Assembly (NCBI GenBank): GCA_965246855.1
Contig: CBDFFP010000002.1
Span: 620,001 to 684,000, forward strand
Source: UBA1952 sp965246855
GTDB taxonomy: Bacteria > Bacteroidota > Bacteroidia > Chitinophagales > Chitinophagaceae
Direction: 5' to 3'
DNA: 64,000 nucleotides
The notes under the pieces are model-generated. The model searched no databases. It was not told the DNA's origin and saw only the letters and a list, made by a program, of their open reading frames with translations. The first letter of the stretch is position 1. Every line of letters starts with the position of its first letter. This document shows, in pieces, positions 51,570 through 59,565 of this stretch. The position numbers were made by a program, and so were the translations under genes.

Positions 51570-53039
51570 ATGCAACTCCACGCGCCTCTTTTTTCCTGGA
51601 TAGGCTCCCGCAGGGGAAACATCGCTGTGGCGGTGGGTTTTCTGCTGTGCCTGTTCTATGGCGCATACTCCGGCAATTTCGTAGTTGCGCTGCTGCCTTT
51701 TGCCCTCTGCTTTGGATTGTTGCTGCTGTTTGACTGGCGAAAGGTGTGGTGGCTGCTCTTGTTCGGGATGGTGGTGTCCTACGACGTAGAACTTTCGCGC
51801 ACGCTTGCCACTTCGCTGCCCGACGAGCCCCTAATGGCGCTGTTTCTGGTACTTACAATTCTCCTGATTGCGGCCCGGAAAAACTTTATTCCGGAGAGCT
51901 ATCTGCGCGATACACTTTTCCTCATTCAGGCGCTGCAATACGTTTGGTTGCTGGTGGCCGTGATTTATGCGGAAGAGCCCTTAATTGCCGTCAAGTTTTT
52001 GCTGGCGAAAAGCTGGTTTATGGCGTCCTTCTTCCTAATGCCGCTGGTGCTTATCCGGGAAAAGAAAGACTTTCGCCGTGCCTTCCGATTGGTATTTTTC
52101 CCGTTGTTGATTCTGGTAGGATATATCTTCCTTGTCCACGCCGTAAAGTATCACCTCGGCTTTCGGGAGATCGAACATGCTATTCCTGATGTATTCTACA
52201 ACCATGTGGATTACGGCACGATTCTCTCCATGATTTTGCCGCCGATTATAGGTGCTTTTGCGCTCAGTAAGGGGAGGACACGCACGCGGTTGTTTCTGCT
52301 CTTCGTGATTCTTTTCTGGCTGGCGGCCATCTATTTTTCCTTTGCGCGCGGCGCAGTATTAGCAGCCATTTTTGCTGGCGTGGTGGCATTGGCAATTCGC
52401 TTCCGGCTGGTGAATTTCGTGATGCCGCTTTTCTATGGCGGCGTGATAACGGTGGTGTTCCTGCTGGCGCACAATTCCCGTTATCTGGACTTCTATCCGG
52501 ATTATGACCGCACCTATTCCCACACCACTTTCAGCGACCACATGATTGCCACTTTCAAGGGGCAGGACATGAGCAGCGCGGAGCGGTTGTATCGCTGGAT
52601 AGCGGCGATTCGAATGAGCAACGATCGTCCCTGGACGGGCGTGGGGCCAAATGCGTTCTACGATTTCTATAAGCCGTATGCGGTAACGAGTTTCGTAACT
52701 TGGGTAAGCCGCAATCCAGAGCGCAGCACCACGCACAACTACTTCCTCTTTATGTTGGTAGAGCAGGGCTGGCCTGCGATGCTCTTGTATGCGTTGATGG
52801 TGGTGGCGTATTTCGCGCAGGCGCAAAAAGTGTATCACCGATTTAAAGACCCCTACTGGCGCACTGTAACGCTGGCTGTGGCAGGCATGTTCGCCGCAGG
52901 TTTCATCAACAACTTCTTCTCCGAACTGATTGAAACGCACAAAGTGGGCGCGTTTTATTACCTCAGTCTCTCGCTGCTGATTGTGCTGAACGCGAAGAGT
53001 AAGCAAATGCGGCAATGTGAGAATGCGGTAATGCGATAA
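51570..53039 (+). CDS. O-antigen ligase/polymerase-family membrane protein
   Basis: Predicted 489-residue membrane protein of the Wzy/WaaL family that joins polysaccharide repeat units or attaches them to lipid A core. About ten to eleven hydrophobic segments (e.g. NIAVAVGFLLCLFYGAYSGN) surround a large periplasmic loop with the family histidine in TTHNYFLFMLVEQGWPAM and the arginine-rich region SFARGAVLAAIFAG. The start is an ATG at 51570. The last dozen codons (KQMRQCENAVMR) lie inside a simple repeat that is perfectly mirrored 100 bases downstream, so the natural C-terminus may have been altered. Confidence 0.83.
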   Translation: MQLHAPLFSWIGSRRGNIAVAVGFLLCLFYGAYSGNFVVALLPFALCFGLLLLFDWRKVWWLLLFGMVVSYDVELSRTLATSLPDEPLMALFLVLTILLIAARKNFIPESYLRDTLFLIQALQYVWLLVAVIYAEEPLIAVKFLLAKSWFMASFFLMPLVLIREKKDFRRAFRLVFFPLLILVGYIFLVHAVKYHLGFREIEHAIPDVFYNHVDYGTILSMILPPIIGAFALSKGRTRTRLFLLFVILFWLAAIYFSFARGAVLAAIFAGVVALAIRFRLVNFVMPLFYGGVITVVFLLAHNSRYLDFYPDYDRTYSHTTFSDHMIATFKGQDMSSAERLYRWIAAIRMSNDRPWTGVGPNAFYDFYKPYAVTSFVTWVSRNPERSTTHNYFLFMLVEQGWPAMLLYALMVVAYFAQAQKVYHRFKDPYWRTVTLAVAGMFAAGFINNFFSELIETHKVGAFYYLSLSLLIVLNAKSKQMRQCENAVMR

Positions 53040-53145
53040 TTCGGAGACTGGTTTTGTCAGATGATACCAGTCCATGTTACCACATTCCCACATTATCGCA
53101 TTCCCCTCTCATTCCCACATTCCCGCATTCTCACATTGCCGCATT
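53006..53145. repeat. Inverted pair of 23-bp repeats with period-8 words
   Basis: AATGCGGCAATGTGAGAATG plus CGG at 53006-53028 is the exact reverse complement of 53123-53145. Between and around them the words CATTCCCA, CATTCCCG, CATTCTCA and CATTGCCG repeat every eight bases. The left copy lies within the last codons of the O-antigen ligase-like gene; the right one is in front of pckA. Confidence 0.7.
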
Positions 53146-53160
53146 CCCACATTGCCGTAT

Positions 53161-53168
53161 TATCTTCG
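53161..53168 (+). promoter_or_regulatory. Probable -7 element of the pckA promoter
   Basis: TATCTTCG differs from TAnnTTTG at one base; it lies 36 bases before the pckA start, immediately after the period-8 repeat. Confidence 0.45.
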
Positions 53169-53204
53169 CGGCCACTTTTTTATTTTACCAAGAAACCGCA
53201 AACC

Positions 53205-54824
53205 ATGCAGGAATTTGGCACTAAAAATCCGCAGGCTCGCCTCGCAGACCTCGGAATAAACCCAGCTACCGCCTACTGGAACCTGACCCCCGAAGAATTG
53301 ACGCAAAAGACGTTGGAACTGGGGCAGGGAACGCTTAACGACACGGGCGCACTCTGCGTAAGCACCGGAAAATTTACGGGTCGCTCGCCGAAGGACAAGT
53401 TTACCGTAAAGGACGCCATCACGGAAAACAGCGTGAGCTGGGGAGAACCAAACTTTCCCTTTGAGCCAGCCGCTTTTGATAAGCTCTACGACAAGGTAGC
53501 TGCCTATCTCTCCGGAAAAGAAGTGTGGGTGCGCGATGCCTATGCCTGTGCCGATCCGAAGTTCCGCCTCAACGTGCGCGTGGTGAACGAGACCCCGTGG
53601 GCCAACCTGTTTTGCAACGACCTTTTCCTGCGCCCGACTGCGGAAGAAATCCAATCCCAGCAACACGACTGGCTGATTCTGCAAGCCCCCGGTTTTCAGG
53701 CTGACCCAGCGGTGGATGGCACACGCCAGAGCAATTTCACCATCGTGAATTTCACGCGTAAGGTGATTCTCATTGGTGGTTCGGCTTACACCGGCGAGAT
53801 GAAGAAAGGCATTTTCGGCGTGCTGAATTTTGTGCTGCCCCACGACCATAAAGTGCTTTCCATGCACTGCTCGGCCAACGAAGGCAAAGACGGTGATGTG
53901 GCCTTGTTCTTTGGTCTTTCCGGCACCGGAAAAACAACGCTTTCTGCCGACCCGAACCGCGCCCTCATTGGCGACGACGAACACGGCTGGGCGGACGGCT
54001 CGGTATTCAACTTTGAAGGCGGCTGCTATGCCAAGTGCATTGACCTGAGCGAAGAGAAAGAGCCGCAAATCTGGGCCGCCGTGAAGCCCGGCGCGCTGCT
54101 GGAAAACATCAAGTTTCACGCAGGTACCAACACGGTGGACTACACCGATTGCTCTACTACGGAGAATACGCGCGTAGCCTACCCGATTGACTTTATCCCC
54201 AACGCGAAAGAGCATTCTTACGGCGGCGACCCGAAAAATATTTTCTTCCTCACCGCCGATGCGTTTGGCATTCTGCCGCCGATTTCGAAGCTCACCAAGG
54301 AGCAGGCGATGTACCAGTTTATGAGCGGCTATACCGCGAAAGTAGCGGGTACGGAAGTAGGTGTTACCGAGCCGCAGCCGACGTTTTCGGCTTGCTTTGG
54401 CCGCGTGTTTCTGCCTTTGCACCCGGCGAAATATGCCGAGCTTCTGGGTAAGAAACTGGAGCAGCATACCGACGTGAACGTATGGCTCATCAACACCGGC
54501 TGGACGGGCGGCGCTTACGGTACCGGCTCCCGCATGAAGCTGTCTTATACCCGCGCCATGATTACGGCTGCAATGAAAGGCGAGCTGGACAACGTGGAAT
54601 TTAAGCCGCACGCGACCTTTGGTTTCCACATGCCGCAAAGCGTGCCGGGCGTTCCTGCCGAAGTGCTGAACCCACGCGGAACCTGGGCCGACAAAGACGC
54701 CTATGACCGCAAAGCGGTGGAGTTGGCAAAGCTGTTTGTAAAGAATTTTGAGAAGTACGCCGAAGGCACGAGCGCAGAAATCAAGAGCGCTGCGCCGAAG
54801 ACGGAGATGGCGGTAGAAGCGTAG
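53205..54824 (+). CDS. pckA: ATP-dependent phosphoenolpyruvate carboxykinase
   Basis: Gluconeogenic enzyme converting oxaloacetate and ATP to phosphoenolpyruvate, ADP and CO2. The 539-residue protein carries TGKFTGRSPKDKF near the N-terminus, the kinase-1a motif GLSGTGKTT (237-245), and the metal-binding GDDEHGW (256-262), with NTGWTGGAYGTGSRMKLSYT later. The start at 53205 is selected because the ATG begins the family N-terminus; the open frame upstream (to 53061) is repeat sequence. Its UAG stop is formed by the first bases of a palindromic repeat, and a terminator follows at 54850-54882. Confidence 0.96.
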   Translation: MQEFGTKNPQARLADLGINPATAYWNLTPEELTQKTLELGQGTLNDTGALCVSTGKFTGRSPKDKFTVKDAITENSVSWGEPNFPFEPAAFDKLYDKVAAYLSGKEVWVRDAYACADPKFRLNVRVVNETPWANLFCNDLFLRPTAEEIQSQQHDWLILQAPGFQADPAVDGTRQSNFTIVNFTRKVILIGGSAYTGEMKKGIFGVLNFVLPHDHKVLSMHCSANEGKDGDVALFFGLSGTGKTTLSADPNRALIGDDEHGWADGSVFNFEGGCYAKCIDLSEEKEPQIWAAVKPGALLENIKFHAGTNTVDYTDCSTTENTRVAYPIDFIPNAKEHSYGGDPKNIFFLTADAFGILPPISKLTKEQAMYQFMSGYTAKVAGTEVGVTEPQPTFSACFGRVFLPLHPAKYAELLGKKLEQHTDVNVWLINTGWTGGAYGTGSRMKLSYTRAMITAAMKGELDNVEFKPHATFGFHMPQSVPGVPAEVLNPRGTWADKDAYDRKAVELAKLFVKNFEKYAEGTSAEIKSAAPKTEMAVEA

Positions 54825-54845
54825 GGACACGCTGCGCGTGTCCGC
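54821..54845. repeat. Single end of the GTAGGGACAC palindromic element
   Basis: GTAGGGACACGCTGCGCGTG followed by TCCGC differs at one base from the 25-bp end of the element at 11266-11496. The TAG within it (54822-54824) is the stop codon of pckA. Confidence 0.75.
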
Positions 54846-54849
54846 ACTG

Positions 54850-54882
54850 AAAAAGCCGGAGCATTTTGCTTCGGCTTTTTTC
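54850..54882 (+). terminator. Terminator of pckA
   Basis: AAGCCGGAGC and GCTTCGGCTT pair around ATTTT with one mismatch and are followed by a T run (CTTTTTTCG). Confidence 0.75.
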
Positions 54883-55080
54883 GTTTGCTACTTACCCGCT
54901 ACAGGGTTTTAAGGATATCCTTACAACAGAAAAGCTATTTCCGAAATATTGTCAGAAATGCGCTGGCAGGTAAACGTAAATACGCTTAGGATTCACACAC
55001 AAACCATGTGCATGGAAGATGCAGAGAAGATTTGGATTAATCAGTGCTTTTATTTTGGCTTGTTTCGTTTGTTTAAATTG
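54883..55080. other. AT-rich spacer without a gene
   Basis: This stretch has no convincing coding sequence; a minus-strand open frame across it (55368-54952) is basic and low-complexity and crosses the repeat array, so it is rejected. The spacer holds only simple T-rich words before the 41-bp array. Confidence 0.4.
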
Positions 55081-55203
55081 AATGTAGTTTTTTATTTGCT
55101 TTGTTATGAATGCAAAGTCAAAATGTAGTTTTACATTTGCTTTGTGCAAGTAGAACAAGTTGAAGGTAAAACCACGTTTGTTTTGTGCAAGCGATACCAG
55201 TAG
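55081..55203 (+). repeat. Three 41-bp tandem units, candidate promoter/operator array
   Basis: Units at 55081-55121, 55122-55162 and 55163-55203 share a 41-base spacing. The first 24 bases of units 1 and 2 (AATGTAGTTTTTTATTTGCT / AATGTAGTTTTACATTTGCT, then TTGT) differ at only two positions; unit 3 keeps ACGTTTGTTTTGTGCAAG in register. Each contains an ATTTG or GTTTG at the same place, and unit 2 has TACATTTG, a full -7 consensus. The array ends 80 bases before the DUF6261-like gene. Confidence 0.65.
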
Positions 55204-55282
55204 AACGTAAATCATTTTTAAGCTCCTTTCGCGCTTTTTTCTTTCGCGTTTTTCTTTTCTTTTTCCAACAGGATTTGCTTTT

Positions 55283-55972
55283 ATGAAAGTTACGCTCTCG
55301 CGGTTTTCTACCGGTGTTTTATACACGCTGACGGATAGCCTTATCCGAATGGCGCTTAAAAACCCCAACTCGCCTTTGCAGGGCCATCCACTGGTAACGC
55401 AAATGCAGGCTGCCTTCGCGGCCTACGAAGTGGTTTATGAAAAGCCCAGAACCAGCGGAAAAGGCAACGAAGTGCGGGCAGCAGATCAGTGGCGGACAAC
55501 GCTCTTCCGCAACCTGAAAGCCTACCTGAATGCGCGCAGCCGCATGGACTTGCTGCCCAATCAGGCGGAGGCCAAGCAGCTAAGCAGCCTCCTGAAAATC
55601 TATGGCAAGGGACTGGCGCGGCAACCCTATGTAGCTAAGTCAGCGCAGTTTGTGTCTTTATTGGATGCGCTGGAAACACCCACGAGTTTGGCGCTTGCCG
55701 CGCCGTTGCAACTAACCACTACCGTCGCCGCGCTGCATACTGCCCACGACGATTTTGCGAACATTTACGGCGCGCAGGCTACGGACAATGCGCAGCTCAG
55801 GCTTCAGTCCACCGCCACGCGGGAACGTATAGGGTTGGAGAAGTCGGTGAGTGCTTTTTTGAAGTTGCTGACGGTGATGAAAGACGTTGCAGGCTGGAAA
55901 GTGTATTACCGCCGCGCCGCACAGCATCTGCAAAGTGCCCGCCAAAGCCACCGCCCACGCAAAGCTTCCTGA
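55283..55972 (+). CDS. DUF6261-like protein
   Basis: Predicted 229-residue cytoplasmic protein of unknown function, mostly helical (AKQLSSLLKIYGKGLARQPY, GLEKSVSAFLKLLTVMKDVA), resembling the DUF6261 family that occurs in Bacteroidota; the family name is from recall and not certain. It has no membrane span or signal. Its stop codon overlaps the acyltransferase start (TGATG), so translation is coupled. Upstream lies the 41-bp repeat array, which suggests it is specially regulated. Confidence 0.55.
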   Translation: MKVTLSRFSTGVLYTLTDSLIRMALKNPNSPLQGHPLVTQMQAAFAAYEVVYEKPRTSGKGNEVRAADQWRTTLFRNLKAYLNARSRMDLLPNQAEAKQLSSLLKIYGKGLARQPYVAKSAQFVSLLDALETPTSLALAAPLQLTTTVAALHTAHDDFANIYGAQATDNAQLRLQSTATRERIGLEKSVSAFLKLLTVMKDVAGWKVYYRRAAQHLQSARQSHRPRKAS

Positions 55973-57099
55973 TGCAGCTTCCTTTTAAAAGCGGCAACGC
56001 CCAAGGCGAAAACCGCAAGAGTCTCCCGGAGATAGACGGCCTGCGCGCCTTCGCCATTCTCTATGTGCTGTTGCTGCATCTCTACGGATTTGTGGAGAAG
56101 AAGATGCCTGCCGTTTTTACCGGAAAGGGAACCGGATATCCCTTGCTGCGCGCCTTTTTTCTGAACGGTGGATTTGGCGTTCAGGTGTTTTTCGTGCTGA
56201 GCGGCTTTCTCATTTTCAGGGGCTTTTTGCAAAAGCAGCAGCGCGGCGAAAAGATGAGCCTCCGGCCTTATTTCCGCCGCCGTTTTACGCGCATTGAGCC
56301 GCCTTATGTGGTTGCGTTGTTGCTCAACTTTGGCCTGCTTATTCTCCTTGCGCCGGAAGCCGCGCGCGTTGCGCGGGAGCAGCTTCCGCATCTGTTTTCT
56401 TCGCTTTTCTACGTTCACAACATCGTTTTTCCCCGCCACGCCGACAGCCTCAACATCGGCGTCTGGTCTTTGGAGGTAGAGATTCAGTTTTACCTGCTGG
56501 CGCCGCTCTTGCTTTTGCCTTTGCTGCGCCTTTCCCACCCGCGTCGCATAGCCACGCTGGCCGGATTGTACGCGGTTTTCGCAGGACTTAATTTGCTGTG
56601 GCAGCCGCCGTTTACCACGCTCTATAGCTGGCTGCCGTATTTCCTCGCGGGTGTAGGGCTGGCGGTTTTTGTGCCCGACGATTTACCTGAACCAACACGC
56701 AAAGCAGGACCGCTCTTGTTGGGGCTTCTGCTTTTCGCTTTTATGCTGTGCTGGTTGGTGGTGGCCCCGCAGCTTTCCCGAACGGTGCTTCATCTTTTCA
56801 ACAAGGCACTGCATCCGATTATCATCGCCGCCTTTTGCTACACGGTTTTCAGGAGCGGCTTTCTGCGGCGCGCTTTCACGTGGGGCATCTTTCCTTTTTT
56901 GGGCCACATCTGCTACTCTATTTATCTCGTGCATTATCCGCTCATTTCCTTTTTCGGAAACCATGTGCGGGCGCTGCAAGTGGGAAACAGCTATCTCCTG
57001 ACGCTGGGTGCGCAAATGCTTTTAACCCTCGTTCCGGTATTGCTGGGCTGTGCCGTGTTTTATGTTTTGGTGGAAAAACCCTTCCGTCTGCGGCGCTGA
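55972..57099 (+). CDS. Acyltransferase family 3 (OafA/YrhL-like) membrane protein
   Basis: Predicted inner-membrane O-acyltransferase that decorates a surface polysaccharide or lipid with acetyl or similar groups. The 375-residue protein has the family start LPEIDGLRAFAILYVLLLHL with its histidine, FGVQVFFVLSGFLIFRGFLQ with FFVLSGFLI, the RRFTRIEPPYVVALLLNF region and about ten membrane helices. No SGNH domain is fused. It overlaps the DUF6261-like gene by one base. Confidence 0.88.
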   Translation: MQLPFKSGNAQGENRKSLPEIDGLRAFAILYVLLLHLYGFVEKKMPAVFTGKGTGYPLLRAFFLNGGFGVQVFFVLSGFLIFRGFLQKQQRGEKMSLRPYFRRRFTRIEPPYVVALLLNFGLLILLAPEAARVAREQLPHLFSSLFYVHNIVFPRHADSLNIGVWSLEVEIQFYLLAPLLLLPLLRLSHPRRIATLAGLYAVFAGLNLLWQPPFTTLYSWLPYFLAGVGLAVFVPDDLPEPTRKAGPLLLGLLLFAFMLCWLVVAPQLSRTVLHLFNKALHPIIIAAFCYTVFRSGFLRRAFTWGIFPFLGHICYSIYLVHYPLISFFGNHVRALQVGNSYLLTLGAQMLLTLVPVLLGCAVFYVLVEKPFRLRR

Positions 57100-57145
57100 T
57101 TTTTTGCTGGTAAAGGCCTCTTTTACTTTCTGCGCAAAACCGTTC

Positions 57146-57153
57146 TACTTTCG
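57146..57153 (+). promoter_or_regulatory. Promoter-like -7 element before the PolB-type exonuclease
   Basis: TACTTTCG differs at one base from TAnnTTTG and lies 39 bases before the ATG at 57193. Confidence 0.45.
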
Positions 57154-57192
57154 TTTGTCCCTCTTCTCCTCCGCCCTTCAATTTCCTTTCCG

Positions 57193-57924
57193 ATGGAAAA
57201 CCTCAAACGCCTTTTGTTTATAGACATTGAGACGGTCTGCGACAAGCAAAGCTTTGCGGAGCTTTCCGAAGGAATGCAGCGTGAATGGAAGCACAAAGCG
57301 GGCTATAAATGGCGCGAAGAAGCCGAAGCGGACGTAGAGGGATTATACTACGGCAAAGCCGCAATCCTTGCGGAGTTCGGGCGTATCGTGTGCATTTCCA
57401 TTGGCTGGATTCAGGATGAAAAAGAGCCGCTTCAACTTCACTTAAAATCCTTTTCCGGTGAGGATGAAAAAGTGCTTCTGGATTCTTTTTGCCACGCTGT
57501 GGGCGCTTTTGCCGACAAGCGCGGCGAGCCGACGCTGGTAGGCCACAACATCCGCGAGTTCGACATTCCTTACATCGCGCGGCGCATGATTATCCACGGC
57601 CTGAGCCTGCCTCATTGCCTGAAGATGCAGGACAAAAAGCCGTGGGAAATTCCGCATCAGGACACGCTGCACCTGTGGCGTTTCGGCGATGCCAAAGCCT
57701 TTATCCGGCTGTCGTTGCTTTGCGAGATTCTGGGCGTCCCGGTTCCGAAAGACGATATTTCCGGGGAAGACGTAACGCGTGTTTTTTGGGAAGAGAAAGA
57801 CCTGCCGCGCATTGTGCGCTATTGCGAAAAAGACGTGCTGGCAACGGCCAAAGTGTATCTGCGGCTGGCAGGAATCGGGAAAGAAATAGAGCGGGCGCAG
57901 GCTATCCCGGCGGCAGGGCAGTAG
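57193..57924 (+). CDS. Predicted 3'-5' exonuclease related to the DNA polymerase B exonuclease domain
   Basis: Stand-alone exonuclease-like protein of 243 residues in the DNA_pol_B_exo2 group. Motif I is LLFIDIETV (D, E), motif II is LVGHNIREFDIPYIARR and motif III is YCEKDVLATAKVYL; these supply the acids expected for two-metal catalysis. It lacks a polymerase domain. It could act in DNA repair or replication; no partner gene is next to it. Confidence 0.85.
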   Translation: MENLKRLLFIDIETVCDKQSFAELSEGMQREWKHKAGYKWREEAEADVEGLYYGKAAILAEFGRIVCISIGWIQDEKEPLQLHLKSFSGEDEKVLLDSFCHAVGAFADKRGEPTLVGHNIREFDIPYIARRMIIHGLSLPHCLKMQDKKPWEIPHQDTLHLWRFGDAKAFIRLSLLCEILGVPVPKDDISGEDVTRVFWEEKDLPRIVRYCEKDVLATAKVYLRLAGIGKEIERAQAIPAAGQ

Positions 57925-57993
57925 ATTCAAATTCATTTCTGCTTTGAATAAAACCATGGCGGCATTTTTGCAAAACATTTCCGCGAAAAAACC

Positions 57994-59022
57994 ATGCACG
58001 CTATGCGCGCCTTCCTGCTGTTTCTCTTCTCCTTTTTCACCACCACTTCTGCTTCTGCGGCTTTTGATTCGCTCCTAATTGCGGAACTGAATCCGGCCCA
58101 TTTCAAGACCGATTTCTCGGCCTTCGACCAGCGCACGGCGAGCTTCTGCGGACAGCTCTCGGAAGTGGCCTATTTCCCGGAAAAACAAATTGCGCTGTTG
58201 CAAGACAGTCTCAATACGCACTACAAAAAAGAGAACGTCCGCTTTCTGAATATGGAGTCTGGCCGCACCAATACCCGCGCGCTCTTGTGCATCTATCCCC
58301 GCCACATCATTATCGCTTTTCGCGGAACGGATTTCACCAAGTTCAAAGACATTCTTACAGACGTGAACCGGCGTTTGTTTGTGAACAGCGACACGGTGAA
58401 TGAGATTTTGCGCGACGTGCCGGGCGGCCATCGCGGTTTCCGCAAAGGCGCTGCAGAGCTTATCCAAAACCAGTTTTTGTTTGACACGCTGGCGAAATAC
58501 AGTCAAGAAGGAAAGCTGCCTATCTATCTCACGGGTCACTCTATGGGAGCCGGCTATGCTTCTCTTTTTGTGCAGCCCATTGCCCGCCGTTTCAAGCTGG
58601 GTGGGGGCTACAACTTTGCGCCGCCGCTCACGGTGTATTGCCCGGAGGCAGACGTCATTGCGCAGAAATACGGCGGGAAGGTGTATGACATTGTGAACTA
58701 CAAAGACTATGTAACGCGCGCCTCCTCATACCTGCGCCGCCACATGAAGCACATCGGCAACTTCTACCGCATTTCCAAAAAACAACGCCTTCTCTACCGC
58801 GAGCGGGAGCGTTATGTGGGCTGGATAAAAGGCGAACTTGGGCTGCGCAAAATCCTGAACTATCACACGCTGAACGGCTACTTAGAAGCACTGCGGCTGC
58901 CGGGAAATTCCAATGCCGCTATTTTGGAACGGAAGCGGCGTGGAAGAGTGATTTTTGGCAGACTTTATCCGCCCGTAAGCTGCAAAGAAGCCAATCCGAA
59001 GAAGATCCGGTTTGGGTTTTAG
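57994..59022 (+). CDS. Exported lipase-like (class 3) alpha/beta hydrolase
   Basis: Predicted 342-residue exported esterase or lipase. A signal peptide (MRAFLLFLFSFFTTTSASA) starts at the second Met (58003) or the first (57994). The fold motifs are complete: HIIIAFRGTDFTKFKD (oxyanion region), the nucleophile elbow LTGHSMGAG (S183), and NFAPPLTVYCPEADV with later VNYKDYVTR and HTLNGYLEALRLPG, which may supply the acid and histidine. The substrate is unknown. It follows the exonuclease gene by 69 bases on the same strand. Confidence 0.8.
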   Translation: MHAMRAFLLFLFSFFTTTSASAAFDSLLIAELNPAHFKTDFSAFDQRTASFCGQLSEVAYFPEKQIALLQDSLNTHYKKENVRFLNMESGRTNTRALLCIYPRHIIIAFRGTDFTKFKDILTDVNRRLFVNSDTVNEILRDVPGGHRGFRKGAAELIQNQFLFDTLAKYSQEGKLPIYLTGHSMGAGYASLFVQPIARRFKLGGGYNFAPPLTVYCPEADVIAQKYGGKVYDIVNYKDYVTRASSYLRRHMKHIGNFYRISKKQRLLYRERERYVGWIKGELGLRKILNYHTLNGYLEALRLPGNSNAAILERKRRGRVIFGRLYPPVSCKEANPKKIRFGF

Positions 59023-59069
59023 GAAGCCATCTTTGTGTGGAAGTAGCTTCTCTGTCAAAAGTCCAACCC

Positions 59070-59546
59070 ATGCAATCCCCGCAACCTTTTATCCGCCTTT
59101 ACGAGCCGACTGATTTGGAAGGTTGCCGCCGTTGTTTTGTGAGCAATGTGCCGCTCTTTTTTCTGGAAGAAGAGCAAGCGCCGTTTGAAGATTTTCTTCA
59201 GGAGCGAATGCCAACTGATCCGCAATTGATGCCCTACTACGTCTTGATTCTGGAAAGAGAAATCATTGGCTGCGGTGGACTGGGGCGAAATGAGAATGGA
59301 ACGGTTTCCTTTACGTGGGGCATGGTTCACCGCGATTTTCACAAACAGGGCTTTGGCGAAATGCTGCTTCAATATCGGCTTCAACAGTCGGCTATTCTTT
59401 TCCCCGGATTGCCGTTGCGATTGGATACCACACAGCATTCCGTGGGCTTTTTTGAGAAATACGGCTTCCAAACCGTGAAGTACACGCCCGATGGTTACGC
59501 GCCGGATATGCACCGGTACGACATGGTGTTAGGGATTACAGATTAG
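59070..59546 (+). CDS. GNAT-family N-acetyltransferase
   Basis: Predicted acetyltransferase of 158 residues that transfers an acetyl group from acetyl-CoA to an unknown amine. The core pattern is IIGCGGLGRNENGTVSFTWG followed by the CoA-binding DFHKQGFGEMLLQYRL and a C-terminal HSVGFFEKYGFQTVKYTPDG. The start at 59070 is chosen as the first codon of conserved sequence; an upstream ATG at 59037 is possible. It lies 14 to 47 bases after the lipase-like gene. Confidence 0.88.
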   Translation: MQSPQPFIRLYEPTDLEGCRRCFVSNVPLFFLEEEQAPFEDFLQERMPTDPQLMPYYVLILEREIIGCGGLGRNENGTVSFTWGMVHRDFHKQGFGEMLLQYRLQQSAILFPGLPLRLDTTQHSVGFFEKYGFQTVKYTPDGYAPDMHRYDMVLGITD

Positions 59547-59565
59547 GCCGTTCAAGCCCCTCCCC

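Noticed and set aside
54952..55368. Minus-strand 138-residue open frame
   Set aside because: Low-complexity basic product lying over the 41-bp array and the start of the 55283 gene.
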